Shown here: positions 17,918 to 27,279 of the stretch, piece after piece
Numbering within the stretch: position 1 is the first letter of the stretch
Layout of the letters: each line of letters opens with the position of its first letter
Source: Bacteroides ihuae
Lineage (GTDB): Bacteria > Bacteroidota > Bacteroidia > Bacteroidales > Bacteroidaceae
Length of the DNA: 64,000 bases
Assembly: GCF_900104585.1 (NCBI RefSeq)
Contig: NZ_FNVX01000006.1
Location: 1,240,001 to 1,304,000, forward strand
Direction: 5' to 3'
Position numbers and translations under genes: made by a program
The notes under the pieces: generated by a model
Databases searched by the model: none
What the model was told of the DNA's origin: nothing
What the model saw: only the letters and a program-made list of their open reading frames with translations

Positions 17918-18015
17918 CTCTTAAGTTTATTAGTAAATACAATTTGTGATGCCTTCCCGGATGAATCTGGGTGGGCATTGTTTTTACGGAGATATTGTTA
18001 TGTTTTGATGGTAAT

Positions 18016-18053
18016 AAAAAAGCTCTTCCCTAGTAATAAGGAAGAGCTTTTTT
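18016..18053. terminator. Bidirectional terminator after secDF / tRNA-Arg
   Basis: A perfect 14-bp stem (AAAAAAGCTCTTCC with GGAAGAGCTTTTTT, 10-nt loop), T-tailed on both strands, lies 26 bp past the secDF stop. Confidence 0.85.
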
Positions 18054-18078
18054 AATTTATGTCGGAATAAGTCTGTTA

Positions 18079-21000
18079 TTAAACTTCTTCTTCTTTGTGT
18101 CCTTGCTTGCTCATCAATGCATAAGCAATAGGAGAAGCAATGAACAATGAAGACAGCGTACCAATCACAACTCCTAGAATCATAGCAAAGGCAAAACTAC
18201 GGATAGAATCACCACCTAAGATGAAGATACAAACCAATACGATTAATGTAGTCAAAGATGTATTGATAGTACGGCCTAAAGTTGTGCTCAAAGAGTCATT
18301 GAAGAGTTGCTTGTGATCACGTTTAGGGTATAAACCGAAGAACTCGCGCACACGGTCAAAGATTACCACCTTGTCATTGATTGAATAACCAATAGCAGTT
18401 AGGATGGCACCAATGAAAGTCTGATCAATCTCTAGTGAAAATGGAACGATTCCCCATAGTAAAGAGTAGGCTCCAACAATCATAATGGTATCACTTGCTA
18501 AAGCAACGACAGATCCTATACTATAGGCTATGTTGCGGAAGCGAAGCAAAATATACAAGCCAATCGCAACCAATGATAGAAGTACTGACCAAATAGCGCC
18601 AGTTTTAATGTCATCTGCTATACTTGGTCCAACTTTCTGTGAACTAACAATACTGCCGCCGTCATGATTGTCGCGGTCAACGAATGTTGCTAATGTTATG
18701 TTATTTGTTAACATTGGTTTTACTGCTTCATATAGGTAAGCTTCTATCTCTGAATCAACAGAGTTTGAATCATCTCCTATGCGGTAATTGGTGCTGATAC
18801 GAACGGTTTTCTTATCAGTTCCAATCGCAATAACACTTACGGTCGCATCACCAAATTTATTAGCAATAAGGTCATGTACTTGTTCTGGCTCCACGGGCTT
18901 TTCAAATTGAACCTTGAAGTTACGTCCACCAGTAAAGTCAATACTTTGACTTAATCCTCGGATGGCGAAGGAAGTGAAGCATATCAAGAGGATTGCACTT
19001 ACAATGATAAGAGCTTTCTTGTTTGTACCCATAAAGTTGAACTTAGAACTAATGAATAAGTTCTTTGAAAGTTTAGAGGTAAAGGTCAGGTTCAACAGTT
19101 TTTCTCTGTCCATGAAATGTTCGTAAACGATACGTGTCATGAAAACAGCAGTAAAGAAAGAAATCATAATACCGATGATCAACGTGGTAGCAAAACCACG
19201 GATAGGTCCTGTTCCAAAATTGAAGAGGATTACACCAGTGATGATAGACGTTAAGTTGGAGTCGAAGATTGCTGAGAATGCATTTGAATAACCATCGGCT
19301 AATGCTTTTTTCACTCCCTTACCGTTTCTTAGCTCTTCTTTTGTTCGTTCGTAGATAAGCACATTCGCATCAACAGCCATCCCCAGTGATAGTACCATAC
19401 CGGCAATACCCGACATCGTTAGAGCTGCTTGGAACGATGATAATATTCCCAACGTAAAGAAGAGGTTGAGAATCAAAGCGCCATTGGCAATCATACCGGG
19501 TATAACTCCATAAATTGCGCACATGAAGACCATTAATAAAATCAATGCTACGATGAAAGAGAAAACGCCCGCATTGATAGATTCTTGTCCCAAACTAGGG
19601 CCAATAATATCTTCTTGCACAATGTGTGCAGGTGCAGGCATCTTTCCTGATTTTAGAACATTCGCTAAGTCCTTTGATTGTTCCGGAGTAAAATGGCCTG
19701 TGATTTGCGAACGACCACCTGTTATTTCCGCGTTTACATTTGGAGCTGAATATACATATCCATCCAAAACAATAGCGATAGATTTGCCGATGTTTTGTTT
19801 AGTCATTATAGCCCATCTTCTGGAGCCATCTTGATTCATTTCCATACTAACGGCAGGTTTATTCCATTGATCAAACTCATCTTTTGCACCGTTTACAACA
19901 TCTCCTTCGAGTGGAGCTTTGCCGTTGCGTTCAGTTGATTTGATGGCATAGAGTTCGAATGTTTGTGCTTTAGGATCAAAATCGGCGGCAGATACACCCC
20001 ATTTCAGACGAAGTTCTTTCGGAAATTCTGCTGAAAGTTCTTTCATTGCGATGTATTTGTTGACTTCTGCTGTATCTTTATAGTTGGCATAACCCACAAC
20101 CGGTCCTTGACCACTCGTATTGAATTGAAGAATAGCGGCAAGGGGATGCTCTTTCTTCATTTGTTCAATGTTAGCAGCTTCTGCAGTTTTGGATGTTTCC
20201 CCTTTTAAAGCAGCAGCAAGACTATCTGCGGCACTTCTTATCTTAGTAGTTGCAGCAGCTGTAACAGTTTTTAATGTTGTTGCAGCAGAATCAATATTAG
20301 TTGAGTCTGTAGGAAGTTTTTCATCGTTCAAAATGCTACGCAGTTTTGAATCGGCAGATTGTAAATAAGGAATGATTTCTTTTGCATCATATGTTTCCCA
20401 AAACTCCAAATTAGCAGAACCTTGAAGCAATTTTCTTACACGCTCTGGTTCTTTAATACCGGGAAGTTCAACCATGATACGTCCCATTTTGTCTTCCAAA
20501 CTTTGGATGTTAGGTTGTACTACTCCAAAACGGTCGATACGGGTACGAAGCACATTGTAGGAGTTGTCTACTGCTATTTTAACTTCGTCTCTTAGTACTT
20601 TCTCAACTTCAGAATCTGATGATGTCTGAGTTATTTTGTCTTTTAATTGCTGTGTGGCAAATAATTCAGAAAGTTTAGCTCCTGGGGCAAGTTTATGATA
20701 TTCCTTTATGAACGACGTGATGAAATCGTCTTGGCTGGTTGCTTGCAGTTTGTTGGCAGCAGCTAAAGCTTTGTTGAAAGCTTCGTCTGGTTTGTTATCG
20801 GCCAATGCTTTAACCACATCGGATACTGAAACTTCCAGAATAACGTTCATTCCTCCTTTTAAGTCGAGTCCTAAACTTATTTCCATCTCACGGCATTGTT
20901 TCAGCGTGTAATTACCCAACCATACTTTCTCGTTTGAAAGAGAATCCAGGTAGTTTTGTTCCATCTTTGCATCACCTTTCGCATACTCTTTCGCCTTGTT

Positions 21001-21096
21001 AGTGTAGTAGCGAGTAACGAAGGAAAAAGAGAGATAAAACACACATACTAGCGTGAGTAATACCGCAAAAAATTTAACAAATCCTTTGTTTTGCAT
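18079..21096 (-). CDS. secDF: Protein translocase subunit SecDF (fused)
   Basis: A 1005-residue fusion of SecD and SecF, the proton-motive-force-driven accessory of the Sec translocon. Each half has six membrane segments and a large periplasmic domain. SecD hallmarks are the LGLDLKGGMNVILEV N-terminal motif and SLGMAVDANVLIYER. The SecF half carries DFTGGRNF and AIGYSINDKVVIFDRVRE. The SecD periplasmic region has an extra alanine/lysine-rich segment (about 250-305). Fusion is normal in Bacteroidetes. A -7-like TATATTTG lies at 21153-21160 (minus). Confidence 0.97.
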   Translation of the reverse strand: MQNKGFVKFFAVLLTLVCVFYLSFSFVTRYYTNKAKEYAKGDAKMEQNYLDSLSNEKVWLGNYTLKQCREMEISLGLDLKGGMNVILEVSVSDVVKALADNKPDEAFNKALAAANKLQATSQDDFITSFIKEYHKLAPGAKLSELFATQQLKDKITQTSSDSEVEKVLRDEVKIAVDNSYNVLRTRIDRFGVVQPNIQSLEDKMGRIMVELPGIKEPERVRKLLQGSANLEFWETYDAKEIIPYLQSADSKLRSILNDEKLPTDSTNIDSAATTLKTVTAAATTKIRSAADSLAAALKGETSKTAEAANIEQMKKEHPLAAILQFNTSGQGPVVGYANYKDTAEVNKYIAMKELSAEFPKELRLKWGVSAADFDPKAQTFELYAIKSTERNGKAPLEGDVVNGAKDEFDQWNKPAVSMEMNQDGSRRWAIMTKQNIGKSIAIVLDGYVYSAPNVNAEITGGRSQITGHFTPEQSKDLANVLKSGKMPAPAHIVQEDIIGPSLGQESINAGVFSFIVALILLMVFMCAIYGVIPGMIANGALILNLFFTLGILSSFQAALTMSGIAGMVLSLGMAVDANVLIYERTKEELRNGKGVKKALADGYSNAFSAIFDSNLTSIITGVILFNFGTGPIRGFATTLIIGIMISFFTAVFMTRIVYEHFMDREKLLNLTFTSKLSKNLFISSKFNFMGTNKKALIIVSAILLICFTSFAIRGLSQSIDFTGGRNFKVQFEKPVEPEQVHDLIANKFGDATVSVIAIGTDKKTVRISTNYRIGDDSNSVDSEIEAYLYEAVKPMLTNNITLATFVDRDNHDGGSIVSSQKVGPSIADDIKTGAIWSVLLSLVAIGLYILLRFRNIAYSIGSVVALASDTIMIVGAYSLLWGIVPFSLEIDQTFIGAILTAIGYSINDKVVIFDRVREFFGLYPKRDHKQLFNDSLSTTLGRTINTSLTTLIVLVCIFILGGDSIRSFAFAMILGVVIGTLSSLFIASPIAYALMSKQGHKEEEV

Positions 21097-21950
21097 TTTA
21101 CTTTTAATTTATATGTTTACTTTTATATTAATTTCTGTTGCATACAAGGTTGCAAATATAGCTTTTTTTTCACATTAAGGTATAATTGCGCTTAAATATT
21201 TGGAGGTTAAGTTCTATTTTATACTCTACTTAGCTGTATTTAGCATCCACTTTTTCTAATTTGTTATGACTCTTTCGTTCGTTTATTTCTCCTGTTTGTT
21301 ATTTCACAAAAGAGAACTCTCCAAAATTATTCTATATTATCTCTCCTAATTGTTGATCTATCTTTACGTATTCCTTAGATATTGAATTCTTATATCGATT
21401 TGCGCTTAATGAATCAAGATCTTCTGTTCTAAATGCTTGCTATTATTCATTACAAATAAAACATTCTAAACCTCCCTTTTAATTTCAGCATCTTGAATAG
21501 ACTATTTTAGGCGGCTTCTAAGATAAGGCTTCTGAAACCTTGATAAGGATCCTTTCGTGAGCTCGTTTTTGTCAAGAGACGAATTACGTTTAATTAACTG
21601 AGTAAGGGCGTTTTCAAAACATAAGGGAGTTTGGACGATAGCAACAAGGGGAATTTCTTTTTTTTTCTAGGAGTTATGGCGGTGAGAAATAAGTAAATTG
21701 ATGAAAAGAAACCGGCTCTTGGAGGAAGAGAACCGTGCAAATTGCTCAACTGAACGGTGTTTTTGGATAAAGAATACTGCGAAGAAATAAAAAAAGGGGA
21801 GAAGAAACAACTTCCCCCCTTTACTGTAGTTTTATTTGAAACTACTTTATGGTTACACTCACAAAAGTAATACATTTACTTGGCGAAGTCAAGTATTTGC
21901 AGAATATAAATTTGCTTCGTGCTCTATTTTTGTTGTAAGCCGATTTGACT
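21097..21950. other. 853-bp intergenic region
   Basis: No supported gene. It holds the secDF -7 box (21153-21160), an AT-rich middle part, an imperfect hairpin around 21710-21740 and the terminator for the M3 peptidase gene (21793-21822). A 93-codon open frame at 21594-21875 (minus) overlaps these structures and resembles no known family. Confidence 0.55.
21793..21822 (-). terminator. Terminator of the M3 peptidase gene
   Basis: AAAGGGGAGAAG pairs with CTTCCCCCCTTT (one A/C mismatch, 6-nt loop). On the minus strand a TTTTTTTA tail follows. A second small stem (GTAGTTT/AAACTAC) lies just upstream on the transcript. Confidence 0.65.
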
Positions 21951-24041
21951 TTACTCTTTCATTCCTCTATCTTTAAGCATAGCATCTAACTTAGGCTCAG
22001 CTCCACGGAATTTTTTGTATAAGACCATTGGATCTTCACTGTTTCCTTTTTCGAGTATATTACTACGGAATAGAGACGCAGTGTGTTGGTCGAATATTCC
22101 ATGTTCCTTAAATGCTTGGAAAGCATCGGAGTCTAATACATTTGCCCATAAGTAACTGTAATACCCGGCTGCATAGCCACCAATGATGTGATTGAAATAA
22201 GTCGTGCGATATCGAGGAGCGATTTCAGGAATTAAATTCAATTTATCCATCGCTTCTTTTTCATAGGCTAATACATCCAAATCTTTTGTATCGGTAAGGT
22301 TGTGAAGATTCATATCGAGAATAGCCGCAGCAAGAAGTTCTGTAGTCATAAACCCTTGGTTAAAAGTTTTTTGTCGCAGCAGTTTATTAATGATGCTGTC
22401 GGGCATGCTTTCTCCTGTCTGATAGTGTTTAGCATACATTTTGAGTACCTCTGGCTCTGTAGCCCAATGCTCCATTACTTGTGACGGCAGTTCTACAAAA
22501 TCTCTGGCTACATTGGTTCCTGAAATTCCTGCGTAATTACATTTAGTTAATAACCCGTGAAGAGCGTGTCCGAATTCATGAAACAGCGTCTCAACTTCGT
22601 CGAGCGTGAGAAGCGAAGGGGTGTCTCCGATCGGTTTGGTAAAACTACCAACATTGCAAACTAATGGGCGTGTATTACCTTGTTGCTCACGGTAATTGCT
22701 CATCCATGCACCTCCGCTTTTACCTGCACGTGGAAAATAGTCTACGTAGAAGACACCCAAGTGTGACCCATCTGCATCTTTAACTTCAAACACTTCTACA
22801 TCCGGATTGTAAACGGGTATGTTCTTCAATGGGGTCAAAGTAACTCCATAGAGCTTGTTGGCAACGGCAAAAGCACCTTCACGAACGTTCTCGAGTTTAA
22901 AGTAAGGTTTTATTTCTTCTTCGTCAAGGTTGTACTTCTCCTTGCGCAGTTTCTCGGTGTAAAACCACCAGTCCCATGCTGCTAGTTTCTGGTTCTTTCC
23001 ATCTTTATCCATCAAAGTCTGTAGCTCAGCAGCTTCGGACTTTGCTTTGGGAAGTGAATAGCTCCAAAGATTACTAAGAAAAGACATTACTGTGGCTGAA
23101 TTTTTAGCCATTGTATTATCAAGCACAAAGTTTGAATAGCAATCAAATCCGAGAAGCTTTGCCTTCTCCAGTCGAAGAGTTACTATCTGTGTGATGATTT
23201 TCTTATTATCATTTTTATCATTGTTGTTTCCCCTGTTGATATACGCATTGTATATCTTCTCACGCAAGGCTCTGTTCTCTGCGTATTGAAGGAAAGGGAG
23301 ACGGCTTGCATTGTGAAGGGTGAAAAGCCATTGTCCTTCTTTTCCATCAGCTTTTGCCTCTTCGGCGGCACTTTGGCAGAACCATTCAGGCAAACCGACA
23401 AGGTCTTCTTTTTTGTCTACAAAAAGCTTAAAGGCATTGTTTTCATTTAAAACATTATTGCTAAAAGTGATTCCAAGTGTCGATAGTTCTTTATTGACAT
23501 ATCTTAGTTGGGTTTGTTTTTCTGCATTTAGATTGGCTCCTGAGCGGACAAAACTTTTATAAGTTTCATCTAATAAACGTTCCTGTTCTGTGGTTAGCTT
23601 TAGTGCTTTCTTTTGCTTATAGATCAAGTCTATCTTCTTAAACAATTCTTTATTTAAGTAGATGTTGTCACTGTGTTCAGAGAGGACAGGTGCTATTTTC
23701 ATAGAGAGTTGTGTTAACTCATCCGTCGTTTCTGCATCCGCCATATTAAAGAATATTGCGCTAACTCGAGATAAAATAGGATCACTATTATCTAGTGCTA
23801 CTATTGTGTTTTCAAAAGTCGGTGTTTTTTTATTTTCAACAATTTTACGGATGTTCTCGTTTTGTTCCTCTATGCCTTTGTGAAAGGCTGGTTCGTAATG
23901 TTCTAACTTTATTTTATCGAAGGGAGGCACTCCAAACTCGGTTTTGAACTCCGTGAAGAAAGGATTCCCGTCTGCCTTAATGATACCAGAGTAGGTCATA
24001 AAACATGTTGCTAAAATGAATACTGTTTTTTTAATTGTCAT
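21951..24041 (-). CDS. M3-family metallopeptidase (peptidyl-dipeptidase Dcp-like), exported
   Basis: A 696-residue zinc peptidase of the oligopeptidase A/Dcp group, which trims dipeptides from the C-termini of peptides. The gluzincin motif HEFGH is at residues 488-492, followed by the expected downstream Glu region. The N-terminus has a signal peptide (MTIKKTVFILATCFMTY..., cleavage near KADG), so it acts in the periplasm. It precedes nothing on the same strand within 800 bp and has its own terminator. It starts 20 bp downstream of the EEP-phosphatase stop, suggesting co-transcription with that gene and the rhomboids. Confidence 0.93.
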   Translation of the reverse strand: MTIKKTVFILATCFMTYSGIIKADGNPFFTEFKTEFGVPPFDKIKLEHYEPAFHKGIEEQNENIRKIVENKKTPTFENTIVALDNSDPILSRVSAIFFNMADAETTDELTQLSMKIAPVLSEHSDNIYLNKELFKKIDLIYKQKKALKLTTEQERLLDETYKSFVRSGANLNAEKQTQLRYVNKELSTLGITFSNNVLNENNAFKLFVDKKEDLVGLPEWFCQSAAEEAKADGKEGQWLFTLHNASRLPFLQYAENRALREKIYNAYINRGNNNDKNDNKKIITQIVTLRLEKAKLLGFDCYSNFVLDNTMAKNSATVMSFLSNLWSYSLPKAKSEAAELQTLMDKDGKNQKLAAWDWWFYTEKLRKEKYNLDEEEIKPYFKLENVREGAFAVANKLYGVTLTPLKNIPVYNPDVEVFEVKDADGSHLGVFYVDYFPRAGKSGGAWMSNYREQQGNTRPLVCNVGSFTKPIGDTPSLLTLDEVETLFHEFGHALHGLLTKCNYAGISGTNVARDFVELPSQVMEHWATEPEVLKMYAKHYQTGESMPDSIINKLLRQKTFNQGFMTTELLAAAILDMNLHNLTDTKDLDVLAYEKEAMDKLNLIPEIAPRYRTTYFNHIIGGYAAGYYSYLWANVLDSDAFQAFKEHGIFDQHTASLFRSNILEKGNSEDPMVLYKKFRGAEPKLDAMLKDRGMKE

Positions 24042-24061
24042 AGTCTACGCTTTTTTGATGA

Positions 24062-25153
24062 TTATCGTTTAGATATATAGCACCAGATAGGATAGTGATC
24101 CGAATCTTTTATAGTCGGGTCTACAGTGCAGTTATATGCTTTCATATTTTTGCTGGTCAAGATGTTATCTATCCGGAAAAAGAATTTATTTTGATTGTAA
24201 GATATGCCTAATCCTATTCCTGATTCGGTGAAGGTGTCGTCCATCTCTCGGGCTATGATTCTGTGAGTATATGATATAGGAGTGTCGTTAAAGTCTCCAC
24301 ATACTATAATATATTTGTGTTTTGAAGAGTTTATTTCTTTTTCGATTTCTCGAGCCTGCGGTGCCCGAATGGCGGATGCCTCAGCTAATTTGGAAATCAA
24401 CTGGCGAGCGCCGTTCTTCACCTTTTCAGCTTCCGGTGCTTTTAGCATATCTTCGTATATTACTTTGTCTTGCTTTGTTAGCTTATTGGATTCCAGGTGA
24501 TTGTTTATTAGGGTTACTGTGTCATTGTTAATCTTTAGCTCGTATGCGGCCGATCCGTTGTACGCACTTTCGTATTTTATTACTTTAGAAGAAAGGATTG
24601 GAAACTTTGAATAACAGGCAATTCTATTCGCACTCCCTTTTGCTCCTACGCTTTGAATATTTTTGTAGGGATAGGCTTCTAAGGTTTTATCAATTTTCTT
24701 TTGGGTAACGTATCTCTTGTCTGTTGTAGATGCATACTCTTGCATACACACAATATCCGCCTTGCTGTCTTTGATATATTCGAGTATGGGGTTTTCCCCA
24801 TTTTCGAGGTTGAGATTACCGAAGGCCATAACATTATAGGATAGAACCTTAAAGCTTTTATCAGGAATCGTTTCTGTATGAAAGTTGATAGGGATATAGG
24901 TCCTTATCTGTGGGTAACAAAAAAGAAATCCGATTAGAGTAACTAAGGTGAATTTGTATCGAACAACAGCCCAAAAGAGGAGAAAGCAGATGTTGATAAG
25001 GAGAAACACCGGAAATAGAAGGCCGATGCATGATTGTATAGGATGTACATCCGGACGAATATGCGGGCTGTAAGCGGTTAATAGCAATAACACTACGAAA
25101 ACTGCATTAACTGTTAGGATCAGGTAGGTTACTAATTTGCCAATATGTTTCAT
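24062..25153 (-). CDS. Membrane-anchored endonuclease/exonuclease/phosphatase-family protein
   Basis: A 363-residue protein. Three N-terminal hydrophobic helices (about 8-28, 42-62, 67-84) are followed by an EEP (DNase I/sphingomyelinase fold) domain. Catalytic motifs are intact: LSYNVMAFG (Asn107), CMQEY (Glu139), GDFNDTP (Asp287, Asn289) and SDHYPIW (Asp352, His353). Members hydrolyse phosphodiesters of nucleic acids or lipids; the membrane anchor favours an extracytoplasmic or lipid-linked substrate, but this cannot be decided. It starts 3 bp after the rhomboid gene. Confidence 0.9.
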   Translation of the reverse strand: MKHIGKLVTYLILTVNAVFVVLLLLTAYSPHIRPDVHPIQSCIGLLFPVFLLINICFLLFWAVVRYKFTLVTLIGFLFCYPQIRTYIPINFHTETIPDKSFKVLSYNVMAFGNLNLENGENPILEYIKDSKADIVCMQEYASTTDKRYVTQKKIDKTLEAYPYKNIQSVGAKGSANRIACYSKFPILSSKVIKYESAYNGSAAYELKINNDTVTLINNHLESNKLTKQDKVIYEDMLKAPEAEKVKNGARQLISKLAEASAIRAPQAREIEKEINSSKHKYIIVCGDFNDTPISYTHRIIAREMDDTFTESGIGLGISYNQNKFFFRIDNILTSKNMKAYNCTVDPTIKDSDHYPIWCYISKR

Positions 25154-25156
25154 CCT

Positions 25157-26053
25157 TTATCTTTTACTCGCATCAAATAGGCTTTTCTTTTCTTCAGTGC
25201 TAAGACTCTCATATCCGGATTTTTTGAGTTTATCTAAAATTCGATCTACCTCATCTGATTGCGCTTTCTTTTTTGCATTATAATCGTAATCTCTTGGATC
25301 GTGGCTGTTATAATGCACTTTCATTTTTGGTTTACGTTGCCAAGTTTTTTTGCTAAACAGACTTAGAATTAGATCTAATAATTTATTAATCCATGAGGTA
25401 GCATCAATGCCACGCTTTAATCCAGCTGCAAAGCACAAACCGGCTATTGCTCCACCTAAATGGGCAATATGTCCACCAGCATTTTGAGAGGTGACAAATA
25501 ATAAATCACTGACTACAACAACTAATGCGATGTATTTTAAACGTATAGCACCAAACAAGAGTAGCTGGATTCGATAATTCGGTTCGCGATAGGCTGTTGC
25601 TACAACAATGGCCAATACTGAAGCTGATGCGCCGACCATTGTAGAAGCTGCTACGGATGGAGCAAAATAAGGAAAGATATTATAGGAGAGAATATAAAAG
25701 AGCCCGCCACTAATGCCTCCCAAAACGTAGAGACCCCGTAGATGCTTCGCAGAGAAGAAATAGAGAAATAATGATCCAAACCAGTATAGCCAAAGCATGT
25801 TGAATAGTATATGCAAGAAACCTGCATGCATAAACATATACGTGATTATAGACCATGGCTGGCTTGCTAAGCGAGAAACAGAAGCGGGTAATGCAAGGAA
25901 CTCCCAAAAACCGTCAACACTCCTATTAAACAACTGCAGAAAAACGGAGAGCAGTGTTGTAATAAGGAATACTGCGCTATTTATGTAAATAAGCTGAATG
26001 TATATATTCCCTTTGCTGAATGCTTTTTTGATGTCAGAAATAATGTGTGCCAT
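25157..26053 (-). CDS. Rhomboid-family intramembrane serine protease (second of pair)
   Basis: A 298-residue rhomboid with six predicted membrane helices and a soluble C-terminal tail of about 65 residues rich in Lys, Asp and Ser. Catalytic Ser143 lies in GASAS (141-145) and His198 in HIAHLGG. The HAGFLHILFN motif (76-85) in helix 2 is also present. The start codon overlaps the end of the preceding rhomboid gene by 20 bp. The second position after the catalytic Ser is Ser rather than Gly (GASAS, not GASG), a variant that also occurs in active family members. Confidence 0.92.
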   Translation of the reverse strand: MAHIISDIKKAFSKGNIYIQLIYINSAVFLITTLLSVFLQLFNRSVDGFWEFLALPASVSRLASQPWSIITYMFMHAGFLHILFNMLWLYWFGSLFLYFFSAKHLRGLYVLGGISGGLFYILSYNIFPYFAPSVAASTMVGASASVLAIVVATAYREPNYRIQLLLFGAIRLKYIALVVVVSDLLFVTSQNAGGHIAHLGGAIAGLCFAAGLKRGIDATSWINKLLDLILSLFSKKTWQRKPKMKVHYNSHDPRDYDYNAKKKAQSDEVDRILDKLKKSGYESLSTEEKKSLFDASKR

Positions 26054-26705
26054 TGTTCTTTTTTTTCCAATACATGATTAGGATAAAGCCAAATATCATT
26101 CCTCCTAAGTGTGCAAAGTGTGCGACATTGTCGTTGGGATTATTGGCGAAACCTGAGTATAATTCTATCAGTGCATATCCCATTACAAAGTATTTCGCTT
26201 TGATCGGAATGGGTAAAGGGAAGATGAAAAGTTGCTGGTTTGGAAATGTCATTCCGAAAGCGAGCAAGATAGCATAAACTGCTCCTGAAGCACCTACGGT
26301 TGTCATCATATTCAAGTATTCACTCATTGGAATAATTGCGCTACCTATGTTGACACTGTCATAAGCGGACAATTGCACTTCATACTGAATGAGTTGCACA
26401 ACTTCCTGAATGATACCTGCCCCGACTCCGCACACAATATAGTAAAGTAAAAAACGTTTTGGGCCCCATACTTGTTCCAAAATACGTCCGAACATCCAAA
26501 CAGCAAACATGTTAAAGAAGAGGTGTGTGAAGCCTCCATGCATAAACATGTATGTGAAGAGTTGAGCTGCGTTGAATTTCTCGGCCATGAAGAAGTGTAG
26601 TCCCAAATAATCGGCTAAATCAATGCCGTAGCTGTTGGCTACAAACCCTCCAAGAAAAAACAGTACATTGATTATTATTAAGTTTTTTGTTATTGTAGGC
26701 ATCAT
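26034..26705 (-). CDS. Rhomboid-family intramembrane serine protease (first of pair)
   Basis: A 223-residue compact rhomboid with GASG (138-141, catalytic Ser140) and AHFAHLGG (His199), plus HGGFTHLFFNM in helix 2. It has no soluble extension. It is the first gene of a minus-strand run: rhomboid, rhomboid, EEP phosphatase, M3 peptidase. A -7 box TATTTTTG lies at 26748-26755 (minus), 40 bp upstream, with a perfect TTTCTGTT/AACAGAAA dyad just behind it. Confidence 0.93.
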   Translation of the reverse strand: MMPTITKNLIIINVLFFLGGFVANSYGIDLADYLGLHFFMAEKFNAAQLFTYMFMHGGFTHLFFNMFAVWMFGRILEQVWGPKRFLLYYIVCGVGAGIIQEVVQLIQYEVQLSAYDSVNIGSAIIPMSEYLNMMTTVGASGAVYAILLAFGMTFPNQQLFIFPLPIPIKAKYFVMGYALIELYSGFANNPNDNVAHFAHLGGMIFGFILIMYWKKKNNGTHYF

Positions 26706-26762
26706 ATTTTATAAGTCTTTTTATAGCTAAAACATAGCGAATGGGCACAAAAATACGAATAA

Positions 26763-26782
26763 TTTCTGTTCTAAAACAGAAA
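26763..26782. promoter_or_regulatory. 8-bp palindrome upstream of the rhomboid operon
   Basis: TTTCTGTT-CTAA-AACAGAAA is a perfect dyad around the expected -33 position of the rhomboid promoter. It may be an operator. Confidence 0.4.
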
Positions 26783-26837
26783 AGGCCCGTTGTATTTGTT
26801 CTTTTTATAGGAACTGCGTGTTTTTTTCATGTTTTTA

Positions 26838-26868
26838 TTTGATAATTTAATTTGTTACTCTATATTTG
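26838..26868 (+). promoter_or_regulatory. HU gene promoter
   Basis: TTTG (26838-26841), a 19-bp spacer and TATATTTG (26861-26868) match the Bacteroides consensus exactly. The start codon is 55 bp downstream. Confidence 0.75.
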
Positions 26869-26923
26869 TGAGGTGTTTACGATTATCTTTTGTGTAATAT
26901 ATATTAATTAATCATCACGTATT

Positions 26924-27196
26924 ATGAATAAGGCTGAACTTATTAGCGCTATTGCTGCTGAATCTGGCTTGAGCAAAGCAGATTCCAAGAAAGCTCTCGA
27001 TGCTTTCGTTACAACTGTTTCTAAGGCTTTGAAGTCTGGTGACAAAGTTTCTTTAATTGGTTTTGGAACATTTTCTGTTAGCGAAAGAAGTGCAAGAACA
27101 GGTATTAATCCGTCAACAAAAGCATCAATTGCCATTCCTGCAAAGAAAGTGGCTAAATTTAAAGCTGGCGCAGAATTGTCAGACGCTATCAAATAA
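26924..27196 (+). CDS. HU-family DNA-binding protein
   Basis: A 90-residue HU-type nucleoid protein. It has the two N-terminal helices (MNKAELISAIAAESGLSKAD), the GFGTFSVSERSAR beta-strand region and the DNA-minor-groove arm (about 54-75) ending in the conserved FKAGAEL. Length and layout are standard. The gene is monocistronic with its own promoter and a strong terminator. Confidence 0.96.
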   Translation: MNKAELISAIAAESGLSKADSKKALDAFVTTVSKALKSGDKVSLIGFGTFSVSERSARTGINPSTKASIAIPAKKVAKFKAGAELSDAIK

Positions 27197-27217
27197 GCGT
27201 TGTTGTCGAAAGAAATG

Positions 27218-27247
27218 AAAAGGGGGCGTATTTACGTCTCCTTTTTT
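27218..27247 (+). terminator. HU gene terminator
   Basis: A 13-bp stem (AAAAGGGGGCGTA with TACGTCTCCTTTT, including G-T wobbles) with a very short loop and a T-run. The argS -7 box begins 5 bp beyond. Confidence 0.75.
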
Positions 27248-27279
27248 TGTTTATCTTTGTGGGCAGAAATAACTTGGAT

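Noticed and set aside
21594..21875. 93-codon minus-strand open frame in the gap between secDF and the M3 peptidase
   Set aside because: It overlaps terminator hairpins, has low-complexity segments and resembles no family. Most likely non-coding.
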